Positions 54,643 to 62,342 of a stretch of DNA of 64,000 bases are shown here, piece after piece. The stretch is taken from the NCBI GenBank assembly GCA_902500825.1, contig CABVRX010000012.1:43398-107397 (forward strand), in the 5' to 3' direction. Below the pieces are notes generated by a model. The model saw nothing but the letters and a program-made list of their open reading frames with translations, ran no database searches and was not told the origin of the DNA. This DNA comes from an uncultured Nitrospira sp. (lineage in GTDB: Bacteria > Nitrospirota > Nitrospiria > Nitrospirales > Nitrospiraceae). Position numbers and translations under genes: made by a program. Positions within the stretch are counted from its first letter, which is position 1; each line of letters opens with the position of its first letter.

Positions 54643-55362
54643 CTAGGTTTTCATCGAGTAGGCTTTGGCTAATGCATCCTTGATCGCGGTATGGACATTG
54701 ATACGCCCTTCTTCGATATTTCGCTGCATCGCGGCACGTGCCTTCCGTGCATCCTTGGCTGCGATGTGCTTCAGAATCTCCAAATGTTGACGGCATGTGC
54801 TTTCGGCTCGATCCGTCTTGTCCAAATCGATCATGCGAAAAAGCATCAACCGTTCGTTAATGGTACGAAGGTGCCTCAAGAGCGTCTTGTTCCCCGTGGC
54901 ATGGGCGAGCGTCTCGTGAAACAGAGTATCGAGTCTGGCGAGTTCCTCGGCTTTCTTGGAAGATCCGTTCAGCAGGCCGGTCCATGTCCTCTTCAGCGCA
55001 ACCAAGTCTTCCCTATCATGTGCGTTGGGCGGACCCCTCTTTGCCAAGCATTCGACGGTATACAGTTCCAGCGCCAAGCGAACCTCATAGAGTTCTTCGA
55101 TTTCGCCGAGGTTGTACTGTTTGACGGCATAGCCTCGATTCGGCAATTTTTTCACGAATCCATCGGTTGCCAGTATACGGAGCGCTTCCCGAACCGGGCT
55201 CCGACTCACGTGGAATGTCTTACACAGATCTGCTTCGGTCAGCCGATGCTCCGGCGGGTACTGCCAGTGAATGATCTGTTCCTTCAGTGTGGCGACAATC
55301 GATGAACTAAGGCCGGATGGTTCTCCATCCGCCATTCGGTCATTTCGAATCATCACCTTCAT
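54643..55362 (-). CDS. GntR-family (FadR/FCD) transcriptional regulator
   Basis: A 239-residue regulator: N-terminal winged helix (about 18-85) with HRLTEADLCKTFHVSRSPVREALRIL, cited by TEADL and SRSPVREALR, and a C-terminal FCD ligand-binding domain (about 92-225). The helix pattern and likely metal-binding residues (D in LDTLFHETL, H in HLEILKHI) fit FCD. It probably senses a pathway metabolite and represses its own gene and fdrA through the two matching palindromic sites. It heads the gntR-allH unit. Confidence 0.9.
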   Translation of the reverse strand: MKVMIRNDRMADGEPSGLSSSIVATLKEQIIHWQYPPEHRLTEADLCKTFHVSRSPVREALRILATDGFVKKLPNRGYAVKQYNLGEIEELYEVRLALELYTVECLAKRGPPNAHDREDLVALKRTWTGLLNGSSKKAEELARLDTLFHETLAHATGNKTLLRHLRTINERLMLFRMIDLDKTDRAESTCRQHLEILKHIAAKDARKARAAMQRNIEEGRINVHTAIKDALAKAYSMKT

Positions 55363-55667
55363 TCAGAACTCCGAGCTCCAGAGAAAATAGTTCAAGGTGG
55401 ATGCCACATCATGCGTGGGCAGACACCCCGGTTTCCTCTCTGACGGGTGCCGGATCTGAAAATTGTATACAATTAGGCGTACCAAGTCCAATGTGCCATG
55501 AACGTCATGCCGTCGTTCGCCGGCGTAACAACGAAAATGCCGAGAGGGCGATAAGGGAGTAAAGGTGGATACTTGGAGATCGTTACGGTGATGGATGCGA
55601 TGAGTGAGAGGAGCATGAAGAGTCGGACTTGAGACTCGCTCGTCACAGTGCCGTGAGTCCCGGCGAT
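55363..55667. other. Intergenic region upstream of gntR
   Basis: This 305-base stretch holds the gntR promoter and operator (55461-55500). The remainder, up to the Slp lipoprotein gene stop at 55668, shows a CGCCGGCG palindrome near 55520 and no open frame with coding character that I can support. Confidence 0.5.
55461..55474 (-). promoter_or_regulatory. Perfect 14-base palindromic operator before gntR
   Basis: AATTGTATACAATT is its own reverse complement. It lies about 100 bases upstream of the gntR ATG and overlaps a likely -10 (TACAAT on the minus strand), with TTGGAC 18 bases further up as -35. Binding there would block the gntR promoter. The core recurs in front of fdrA at 53529-53540. 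Confidence 0.65.
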
Positions 55668-56207
55668 TTACCAATAGTAGGGCCAAGAGTGCCAGTACGG
55701 TGACCAGTAAGGACCCCAATAGGGGCCGATGGGCCGGCGGATGCGTGGCGATTCCTCGTCGTCCTCGGCCCACACGCGCAGATTGTTGATGCGTACCAGT
55801 GGGTAGGTGTATTCCGTTTCATCAAGCGGCAAGGTGATGGAACCGGCCACCTCTCCTGTCACCGTTACGAACGTGCCGGGCGGAACCGTCGCAGGGTCGA
55901 GGAATTCCTTCTGGAGGGCCATGAACCGACCTTGAGACTTACTGAGGTCCACTGTGGGACGAAGGGAGTCAGTCAACGGCAATTGGAGTATTTCGATTCT
56001 GGTTCCCTCTTTGAGTCGACGCGCTCCCAGCACTTTTCCGCCGAATGAGATCGGCTGTCCGTTATAAGTTTCCACAGCCGCTTTTACCTGGGTATAACTG
56101 ATGGACGGCGCACCGGAGGATAACGTCTCGGCCTGATCCCCCATCATGGCGCAGCCTGTGAGGATGACGGATGTTGAGGCGAGGACTGCACAAGGAAGTA
56201 GGCGCAT
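55668..56207 (-). CDS. Slp-family outer-membrane lipoprotein
   Basis: A 179-residue lipoprotein with lipobox LTGC (residues 16-19). The Slp domain shows ISFGGKVLGARRLKEGTRIEILQLPL (key parts GGKVLG and EILQLPL), RPTVDLSKSQGRFMALQKEFLDPA in parts, and FVTVTGEVAGS. The C-terminus is a string of aromatic repeats (PYWGPYWSPYWHSWPYYW) not part of the usual family. There is no ribosome-binding site; an extended -10 lies so close that the message is probably leaderless. It diverges from the DsbA-like gene. Confidence 0.88.
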   Translation of the reverse strand: MRLLPCAVLASTSVILTGCAMMGDQAETLSSGAPSISYTQVKAAVETYNGQPISFGGKVLGARRLKEGTRIEILQLPLTDSLRPTVDLSKSQGRFMALQKEFLDPATVPPGTFVTVTGEVAGSITLPLDETEYTYPLVRINNLRVWAEDDEESPRIRRPIGPYWGPYWSPYWHSWPYYW

Positions 56208-56210
56208 GGC

Positions 56211-56219
56211 TCGATTATA
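56211..56219 (-). promoter_or_regulatory. Extended -10 promoter giving a likely leaderless slp message
   Basis: On the minus strand the bases before the slp ATG read TGATATAATCGAGCC. TGnTATAAT is a textbook extended -10 (hexamer at 56219-56214). A start site six to seven bases on would be the A of the ATG at 56207. Confidence 0.5.
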
Positions 56220-56287
56220 TCAAAGGGGAAAGGCCGCTCTCTATCGGCTATAATGGAGCGGTTATTTACCTGTGAAAGGAGTACGAA

Positions 56288-56944
56288 ATGAATGGTCGAA
56301 TGACGTCGATGTGGAAAGCGGCTCTTCTGGTAATGGGTACGATCGGGCTGCTCACCGTGCCGGTGAGTGCACAGGCGGCCAAGCCGGAGCTGAAGGGCAA
56401 GTTCGAAATCCTCAAGGATGAGCTGTCGACCCATCAGCCGGGGAAGGTGAAAGTCGTTGAGTTCGCGGACTTCTACTGTCCGCATTGTCATCATTTTGAG
56501 GAAACCGGGGTGCCGCTCCTCCTGAAAGAGTTCGGAAACAAGGTGGACGTTACGATGGTCGGATTCCCCGTTATTCCAGGAAAACTTCCAACCGTATTCG
56601 ATATGTATGAGCAAGCGAAGCTGATGGGAAAGGGCGATCAAATGAAGACGATCTTGTTCCGCACCATTCACAAGGACAAGGTTGACGGCGTGTTCGATCG
56701 TTCCATCCGTTCGTTGTTGATCAAAGAGGCCGGCTTAAACGTCGCGGCATTCGAAGCAGGGATGGAGAGTGGGAGGCCGGCCAAGCTGTTCGAAGATGGG
56801 CGTCGCTGGGGAGAGCGTATCAAGGTGTCGTCTACGCCTTCGCTCTTACTCGACGGGAACATCAAAGTCGACGGCGCGAACATGACGCCTGAGAATGTCA
56901 TGATCATCATCCGAAGCATCCTTGAAGCAGACGCAAAGAAGTAA
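56288..56944 (+). CDS. DsbA-like thiol oxidoreductase
   Basis: A 218-residue exported thioredoxin-fold protein with a signal peptide to about SAQAA (31) and the active site C64-P-H-C67 in EFADFYCPHCHHFEE, followed by the DsbA helical insert and the cis-proline loop VSSTPSLLLDG (about 183-190). CPHC is the DsbA-type redox motif, so it probably makes disulfides in periplasmic proteins. AAAGGAG precedes the ATG. It lies 16 bases before the CorE-like sigma factor and may be co-expressed with it; the copper-detoxification genes follow. Confidence 0.9.
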   Translation: MNGRMTSMWKAALLVMGTIGLLTVPVSAQAAKPELKGKFEILKDELSTHQPGKVKVVEFADFYCPHCHHFEETGVPLLLKEFGNKVDVTMVGFPVIPGKLPTVFDMYEQAKLMGKGDQMKTILFRTIHKDKVDGVFDRSIRSLLIKEAGLNVAAFEAGMESGRPAKLFEDGRRWGERIKVSSTPSLLLDGNIKVDGANMTPENVMIIIRSILEADAKK

Positions 56945-56960
56945 TGGATGAGGAGTTAAG

Positions 56961-57518
56961 ATGGAGGGGGGAAGAACGAGCGAGGTCATGCAACGACTTC
57001 TGGAGCAAGAGTCCGCCTTCAGGCAGTTTGTTCGCCGTCGAGTCGGCGAGGAAGTTGTCGTGGACGATATCCTGCAACAAAGCCTTACCAAAGCGGTCGA
57101 GCGCGTTCATTCCTTGAATAACAAGCAAAGTGCGCTTGCCTGGTTCTATCGCATTCTCCGCCATACGGTAGCCGATTATTATCGTTCTCATGGAGCCGAG
57201 ACCCGTCGGAATGAGGCCTTACTCAAAGAACTGACCATTTCCGGTAATCATCAGGAACCGCCATTGGACGAGCTACAGGCTACCGCTTGTACCTGCATTC
57301 ATGGGCTTCTTCCGAACCTTCCTGAGAAGTATGCGGATCTCATCAAACGCATCGACCTTGATGGCGAACCGCCGGAACAGGTCGCGAAAGCACTCAAGAT
57401 CTCGCGGAACAATCTCACGGTTCGTTTGCACAGAGCCCGTCAGTCCTTACGGGCTTCTTTGGAAGATGCTTGCGGGATCTGCAGCAGACATGGCTGTCTG
57501 AATTGCGCCTGCGGATAG
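56961..57518 (+). CDS. CorE-like ECF sigma factor with Cys-rich metal-sensing tail
   Basis: A 185-residue ECF sigma factor with region 2 (about 15-75: FVRRRVGEEVVVDDILQQSLTKA, AWFYRILRHTVADYYR) and region 4 (about 115-165). Two features set it apart: a C110-T-C112 pair in the linker between the regions, and a C-terminal tail with C171, C174, H177, C179, C182 and C184. This is the design of Myxococcus CorE (ECF44), which senses copper directly through a CxC linker motif and a Cys-rich tail and needs no anti-sigma. It sits before copA and cusCB, which it probably controls. Confidence 0.85.
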   Translation: MEGGRTSEVMQRLLEQESAFRQFVRRRVGEEVVVDDILQQSLTKAVERVHSLNNKQSALAWFYRILRHTVADYYRSHGAETRRNEALLKELTISGNHQEPPLDELQATACTCIHGLLPNLPEKYADLIKRIDLDGEPPEQVAKALKISRNNLTVRLHRARQSLRASLEDACGICSRHGCLNCACG

Positions 57519-57602
57519 CCATCCGATCATCTTACACACCTTCCACCGCTTCCTTCTGTTTTTTGAGGGTTTTTCAAATCGTTCCTCCCGTCAATCGGGT
57601 GA

Positions 57603-57636
57603 TCTGTAATATTTGACGACATCTTCCGTCTGTAAT
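57603..57636 (+). promoter_or_regulatory. Direct repeats TCTGTAAT before copA, possible regulatory site
   Basis: TCTGTAAT occurs at 57603-57610 and 57629-57636, 26 bases apart, in the 171-base gap between the CorE-like sigma gene and copA and about 55-85 bases before the copA ATG. They could be a regulator-binding pair or parts of the sigma factor's promoter. I cannot tell which. Confidence 0.3.
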
Positions 57637-57689
57637 TGTGAACGCGACAATACGGACCAGTACCGGATAGAATGAAAGGAGGCTGACTC

Positions 57690-60425
57690 ATGACCAACGC
57701 ATCATCGAGCGGCTGTTGCGGAGGACCGCATGCAGGACATGACCGTATGAACGAGAATACTCCAAATATCCAGGACCCTTCTCATACTCACGTGAAGCCT
57801 GAAATCGACCCCATCTGCGGCATGACGGTCGATCCGGCCAGAGCGGCGGGTCGGTATGACTACAAAGGCACGACCTACTATTTCTGTGGGACGTCCTGCC
57901 TGGAACGATTTCGGGCTGACCCCGAGCGCGCATTGAGCAAGAAGCCGATGAATCTGATCACAATGCCTGCTCCACGGACGCCGCTGCCGATGATGCAGCC
58001 GGTCAGACAGGGTGAGATCGACCCTGTGTGCGGCATGACGGTCCAGCCTGCGACGGCGGCCGGTTCATACGACTACCGGGGGAAGAAGTATTACTTCTGC
58101 GCCACTCGGTGTTTGGAAAAATTCCGCGCCGATCCCGACTATTACCTCACTCCGCCGGAACAGCGTGTTCCGAAACCGGCACCTGTTTCGGCCGGCGGAA
58201 CCGTCAAGTATGTCTGTCCGATGGATCCCGATGTACTCGAATCTAAGCCGGGGGCCTGTCCCATCTGTGGCATGGCCTTGGAGCCGGCTGATGTGACGGC
58301 AGCGAGCACTTGCACGGAATATACCTGCCCTATGCATCCAGAGATCGTGCAGGCCGAGCCCGGAAATTGTCCGATTTGTGGGATGGCGCTAGCGCCGCGC
58401 ACAGTGACGGTGGAGGAAACCAATCCGGAATTGGTCGATATGACTCACCGGTTCTGGCAGAGTGTGGCCCTCGGTTCACCCATTCTCGCGTTGATGATTT
58501 CTGAAATGCTGCCGGGCCATCCATTGCAGCAACTCTTTTCTGGAAGAGTCTTGGTCTGGTTTCAGTTCCTACTGGCGACGCCCGTTGTGCTCTGGACCGG
58601 ATGGCCGCTCTTTCAGCGGGCCTGGACCTCACTCGTGAACCGCCATCTCAATATGTTCACCCTCATCGGCCTCGGGACCGGTGCGGCCTATCTCTATAGT
58701 GTTGCCGCCACGCTCGTCCCCGGGTTGTTTCCTGACTCGTTTCGGGTCCATGGCGGCGAGCTTGCCGTCTACTTTGAACCGGCGGTGGCCATCATCGCGC
58801 TTGTCTTGTTAGGGCAGGTGCTGGAGCTTCGGGCTCGCAGTAGAACCAGCAGTGCCCTCAAAGCGTTGTTAGGCCTCGCGCCGAAAACAGCCCGTATCAT
58901 TCGCGGTGATGCTCGCGAAGAAGATCTTCCGTTGGAACAGGTTCAAGTCGGCGATCAGTTGCGCGTTCGACCGGGTGAAAAGGTTCCGGTGGATGGGGTG
59001 GTATTGGAAGGAGCGAGCTCAGTCGATGAATCGATGGTGACCGGCGAGTCGATTCCCGTGGAGAAGCAACCAGGTCACAAAGTGGTGGGAGCCACCGTCA
59101 ATGGGACAGGCAGTTTCGTGATGCGGGCCGAGCGGGTCGGTCGTGAGACGCTGCTGGCGCAGATAGTCCGCATGGTCAGTGAGGCGCAGCGTACCAGGGC
59201 TCCGATTCAACGGCTGGCCGACGTCGTTGCTGCGTACTTTGTGCCGATCGTCATCTTCGTCGCCGCCGTGACCTTTGTGATATGGGCACTCTATGGTCCA
59301 GAACCGCGCATGGCCTATGCCCTGCTCAACGCCGTTGCCGTATTGATCATCGCCTGCCCCTGTGCATTGGGGCTTGCAACCCCGATGTCGATCATGGTTG
59401 GGACAGGTCGAGGAGCGACAGCGGGAGTGCTGATTCGTAATGCAGAGGCGCTGGAGACCTTGGCCGAGGTCGATGTGTTGGTGGTCGATAAGACGGGGAC
59501 ATTGACGGAAGGCAAGCCTCGCCTGATGACGGTGGCTCCGCTGCCGCATGTTACGGAGACCGAGCTCTTACAACTCGCTGCCGGGCTTGAGCAATCCAGC
59601 GAGCATCCGTTGGCGTCGGCCATCGTATCCGGCGCCAGGGACAGGGGAATTCTTCCATCGAAGGTAGCGGACTTTCGTTCTCTTACGGGGAAGGGCGTCA
59701 CCGGCATGATTGGGGGGCGTTCAATGGCCGTTGGTACGGTGCTGCTTCTTAACGAGTTGGGTATTGAGACGACACCGCTGGTGGCCCAGGCTGAGCCCTT
59801 GAGGCAGGAGGGCCAAACCGTCATGTTCGCGGCGATCGACGGCAAGCCTGCCGGGTTGTTGGGTGTGGCTGATCCAGTTAAGTCCACCACGCCGGAGGCG
59901 ATCGATTTGTTGCACCGCGAAGGGCTACGGCTCGTGATGCTGACCGGCGACAATCGGACGACAGCCGAGTCTGTGGCTCGTCGGTTTCAGATCGACGACG
60001 TCCTGGCTGAGGTTTTGCCGGAGCAAAAGGCGGCGGTCATTAAACGACTTCAAGCCGACGGTCATGTGGTTGCGATGGCCGGTGACGGTATCAACGATGC
60101 GCCGGCCTTGGCTCAGGCGCAGGTAGGAATTGCCATGGGGACGGGAACGGATGTGGCGATGGAAAGCGCCGGGGTCACGTTGGTCAAGGGAGACCTCCGG
60201 GCCATCGCTCGTGCGCGGCGGTTGAGTCGTGCCACGATGCGCAATATTCGCCAAAATCTCTTCTTCGCCTTCGTCTACAACGCGCTGGGGGTGCCTATTG
60301 CAGCCGGCATCCTCTATCCGTTCGTTGGAGTTCTCTTGAGCCCCATGATCGCGAGCGCCGCGATGACGTTCAGTTCCGTGTCGGTCATTGCAAACGCGCT
60401 TCGGTTACGCCGAGTAACTCTATGA
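57690..60425 (+). CDS. copA: Copper-exporting P1B-type ATPase
   Basis: A 911-residue ATPase that pumps copper out of the cytoplasm. Instead of HMA domains it has two YHS domains (about 38-80 and 109-152: [40 protein letters not shown]) and two CPM-type metal-binding domains (175-197 and 212-234: [28 protein letters not shown]). The core is complete: TGES (451-454), CPC (556-558), DKTGTLTEG (D600), HPLASAI and [10 protein letters not shown], with eight helices expected. The start of the protein is also metal-rich ([11 protein letters not shown]). GAAAGGAGG precedes the ATG. It follows the CorE-like sigma gene. Confidence 0.95.
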   Translation: MTNASSSGCCGGPHAGHDRMNENTPNIQDPSHTHVKPEIDPICGMTVDPARAAGRYDYKGTTYYFCGTSCLERFRADPERALSKKPMNLITMPAPRTPLPMMQPVRQGEIDPVCGMTVQPATAAGSYDYRGKKYYFCATRCLEKFRADPDYYLTPPEQRVPKPAPVSAGGTVKYVCPMDPDVLESKPGACPICGMALEPADVTAASTCTEYTCPMHPEIVQAEPGNCPICGMALAPRTVTVEETNPELVDMTHRFWQSVALGSPILALMISEMLPGHPLQQLFSGRVLVWFQFLLATPVVLWTGWPLFQRAWTSLVNRHLNMFTLIGLGTGAAYLYSVAATLVPGLFPDSFRVHGGELAVYFEPAVAIIALVLLGQVLELRARSRTSSALKALLGLAPKTARIIRGDAREEDLPLEQVQVGDQLRVRPGEKVPVDGVVLEGASSVDESMVTGESIPVEKQPGHKVVGATVNGTGSFVMRAERVGRETLLAQIVRMVSEAQRTRAPIQRLADVVAAYFVPIVIFVAAVTFVIWALYGPEPRMAYALLNAVAVLIIACPCALGLATPMSIMVGTGRGATAGVLIRNAEALETLAEVDVLVVDKTGTLTEGKPRLMTVAPLPHVTETELLQLAAGLEQSSEHPLASAIVSGARDRGILPSKVADFRSLTGKGVTGMIGGRSMAVGTVLLLNELGIETTPLVAQAEPLRQEGQTVMFAAIDGKPAGLLGVADPVKSTTPEAIDLLHREGLRLVMLTGDNRTTAESVARRFQIDDVLAEVLPEQKAAVIKRLQADGHVVAMAGDGINDAPALAQAQVGIAMGTGTDVAMESAGVTLVKGDLRAIARARRLSRATMRNIRQNLFFAFVYNALGVPIAAGILYPFVGVLLSPMIASAAMTFSSVSVIANALRLRRVTL

Positions 60426-60524
60426 GTTGCTCTTCTCTCTAAGAGAATCATTACTTACCGGACCTGGTCTCATGTATCGGAAATACGATTGACGGGTATG
60501 TTGACAGAGGGATAGACTAACCCT

Positions 60525-60896
60525 ATGCGATTGAGTTCTCATTACTCCCGATCGTTTCTCGCCGCGACGATCGCAGTGTTCCTGCTGGCATTCAGTTTCA
60601 ACGCGTACGCCTGTCTCTTGCCGCTGTCAGGGACCACCGATGCCTCGATGGCCAACGGCTGTTCAACTCCAGAGGAGCAACCGGTTCGGCAGTTATGCGA
60701 TGTCTTCAAAACTCTGGGTGTGGAATCTTCGCAGTCGTCTTCGTTGCACATGGAGCATCATTGGTCGGTAGGCCATATTCTGCCGACGCTTCCGACTGTG
60801 AGCTGTCAACTCCAACGTGTCTTCTACCCCTATCAATCTCTCGAATCGAGTTCTCCTCCGCATGAGTCTCTCGCAAGCACAGTGCTTCGTATCTGA
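60525..60896 (+). CDS. Small exported Cys/His protein of the copper cluster
   Basis: A 123-residue protein with an N-terminal signal (about 10-28) and AYAC30 right at its end. Cysteines lie at 30, 46, 58 and 94, and there is a local HMEHH cluster near residues 75-79. The C-terminus is Ser/Pro-rich. It matches no family I can name but its position between copA and cusC, and the metal-ligand residues, suggest periplasmic copper handling. Compare the CxWxC proteins at 36-40 kb, which have a similar size and His/Cys character but not the same motif. Confidence 0.6.
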   Translation: MRLSSHYSRSFLAATIAVFLLAFSFNAYACLLPLSGTTDASMANGCSTPEEQPVRQLCDVFKTLGVESSQSSSLHMEHHWSVGHILPTLPTVSCQLQRVFYPYQSLESSSPPHESLASTVLRI

Positions 60897-61036
60897 TCTT
60901 CCCGGTTCTTCCTTCTACCGTTTCATCATTGCGTAATCTGCCAGGCGCTCTGTCCAAGCTCATTCAATCGCTTCTTCTGTAGCAGGCGAGGCCAGCGACA
61001 GTCGTGGGCAGGAAAGCTCTTGAGGAGGACCATCCG

Positions 61037-62326
61037 ATGACTCGTTTAATTCGATATGTGCTGTTGACGATATCAATCCTGAGCATGCTCTTCGCGACAG
61101 GCGGACATCATGTCGCTTACGCCGTCGATCAGATTGCACAACCATCCTTGGCGTTACAGGAGTTGATCCATGAAACTCTAGCGAGAAACCCAGAGCTCGT
61201 TGCAGCACGCAAGCAATGGGAGGCTGCCACGAATCGGATTGCCCAGGCTCGGTCGCTGGAGGATCCCAACCTGTCCGTGCAATTGTGGAATTTCCCGCAG
61301 AGCTTCAACGTCACGCAGACGCAGAACAGCATTTTCAGTCTTTCGCAGAGTTTCCCGTTCCCCGGCAAACTGGCCTTGAAAGGCGACATAGCGAGTCGGT
61401 CGGCCGAGATGACCGAGCAGGCGCTGCGCGCGAAGGAACGAGAGGTGGTCGCCCGCCTCAAGCAGACTTACTACGATCTGTTTCTCGCGCACAAGGCGAT
61501 CCAGATTCATCATGAACAGATCAATCTGCTCAAGCAATTTTTTGAAACTGCTAACGCGAAGTTCCGTGCGGGCAAGGGAGCTCAGGTCGACGTTCTCAAA
61601 GCCCAGGTAGAGCTTACCGTGCTTCACGAGAAACTTCCCGTCTTAGAACAACGTCAGCAGACTGCCCAAGCGATGCTGAACACTCTCCTGGATCGGGATC
61701 CACGATTTCCACTCGCATCTCCGCAACCGCCGCATGAAGAACGGTTTGATCTGGACCATGAAGACCTCTATCGGGTGGCGACAACCGCCAGACCGGAGCT
61801 GAAAGCCGCTGAGCTTGCTCTGCAACGAAACGAACAGACTCGCGCTCTCGCTGAACGTCAATACTATCCGGACTTCAACGTGGCGTTTCAGCGCTTCCAG
61901 AACTTTCAAGCCAACGACGGATTCGGCGCCTACATGGCGATGAGCATTCCGTTCTCGCCTTGGACCAAGCCGAAATACGACGCGGCGGTTCAGGAAGCAG
62001 CCGCGTCGAGCGCAGCAGCACGCGCCAACCTCCACACATTGGAAAACATGACTCGCTTTCAGATTCGCGATCTGCTGGCCAAGGTTCGGGCCAGTTGGGA
62101 AGTGGCCGTACTGTATCGGACCACCGTGTTGCCGCAAGCTGAACAAGGCGTGGAGGCTGCACGGGTCGGCTATCAGGCAGGGAAGTCCAACTTTCTGGAT
62201 CTCTTGGATGCCGATCGGACCTGGCGGGGATTTCAACTTGAATACTACCGAACGCTAGTCGAACGGGCGAACCGACTCGCGGAACTCGAACAGGTGATCG
62301 GGGCCGATCTGAATGGGAGCAGCTAA
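61037..62326 (+). CDS. cusC: Outer-membrane efflux protein (CusC/TolC type)
   Basis: A 429-residue trimeric efflux channel of the TolC/OEP family, with signal peptide (to about YAVD) and two OEP repeats of long coiled helices (NRIAQARSLEDPNLSVQLW..., TRALAERQYYPDFNVAF...). Coiled-coil segments and the tapering tip sequences are typical. The start at 61037 has GAGGAGG six bases upstream, which decides against the GTG at 61004. It leads directly into cusB after 16 bases, and together they form the periplasm-spanning arm of an RND copper/silver pump whose inner-membrane part lies beyond the window. Confidence 0.9.
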   Translation: MTRLIRYVLLTISILSMLFATGGHHVAYAVDQIAQPSLALQELIHETLARNPELVAARKQWEAATNRIAQARSLEDPNLSVQLWNFPQSFNVTQTQNSIFSLSQSFPFPGKLALKGDIASRSAEMTEQALRAKEREVVARLKQTYYDLFLAHKAIQIHHEQINLLKQFFETANAKFRAGKGAQVDVLKAQVELTVLHEKLPVLEQRQQTAQAMLNTLLDRDPRFPLASPQPPHEERFDLDHEDLYRVATTARPELKAAELALQRNEQTRALAERQYYPDFNVAFQRFQNFQANDGFGAYMAMSIPFSPWTKPKYDAAVQEAAASSAAARANLHTLENMTRFQIRDLLAKVRASWEVAVLYRTTVLPQAEQGVEAARVGYQAGKSNFLDLLDADRTWRGFQLEYYRTLVERANRLAELEQVIGADLNGSS

Positions 62327-62342
62327 TAATGGAGGAATAGCC

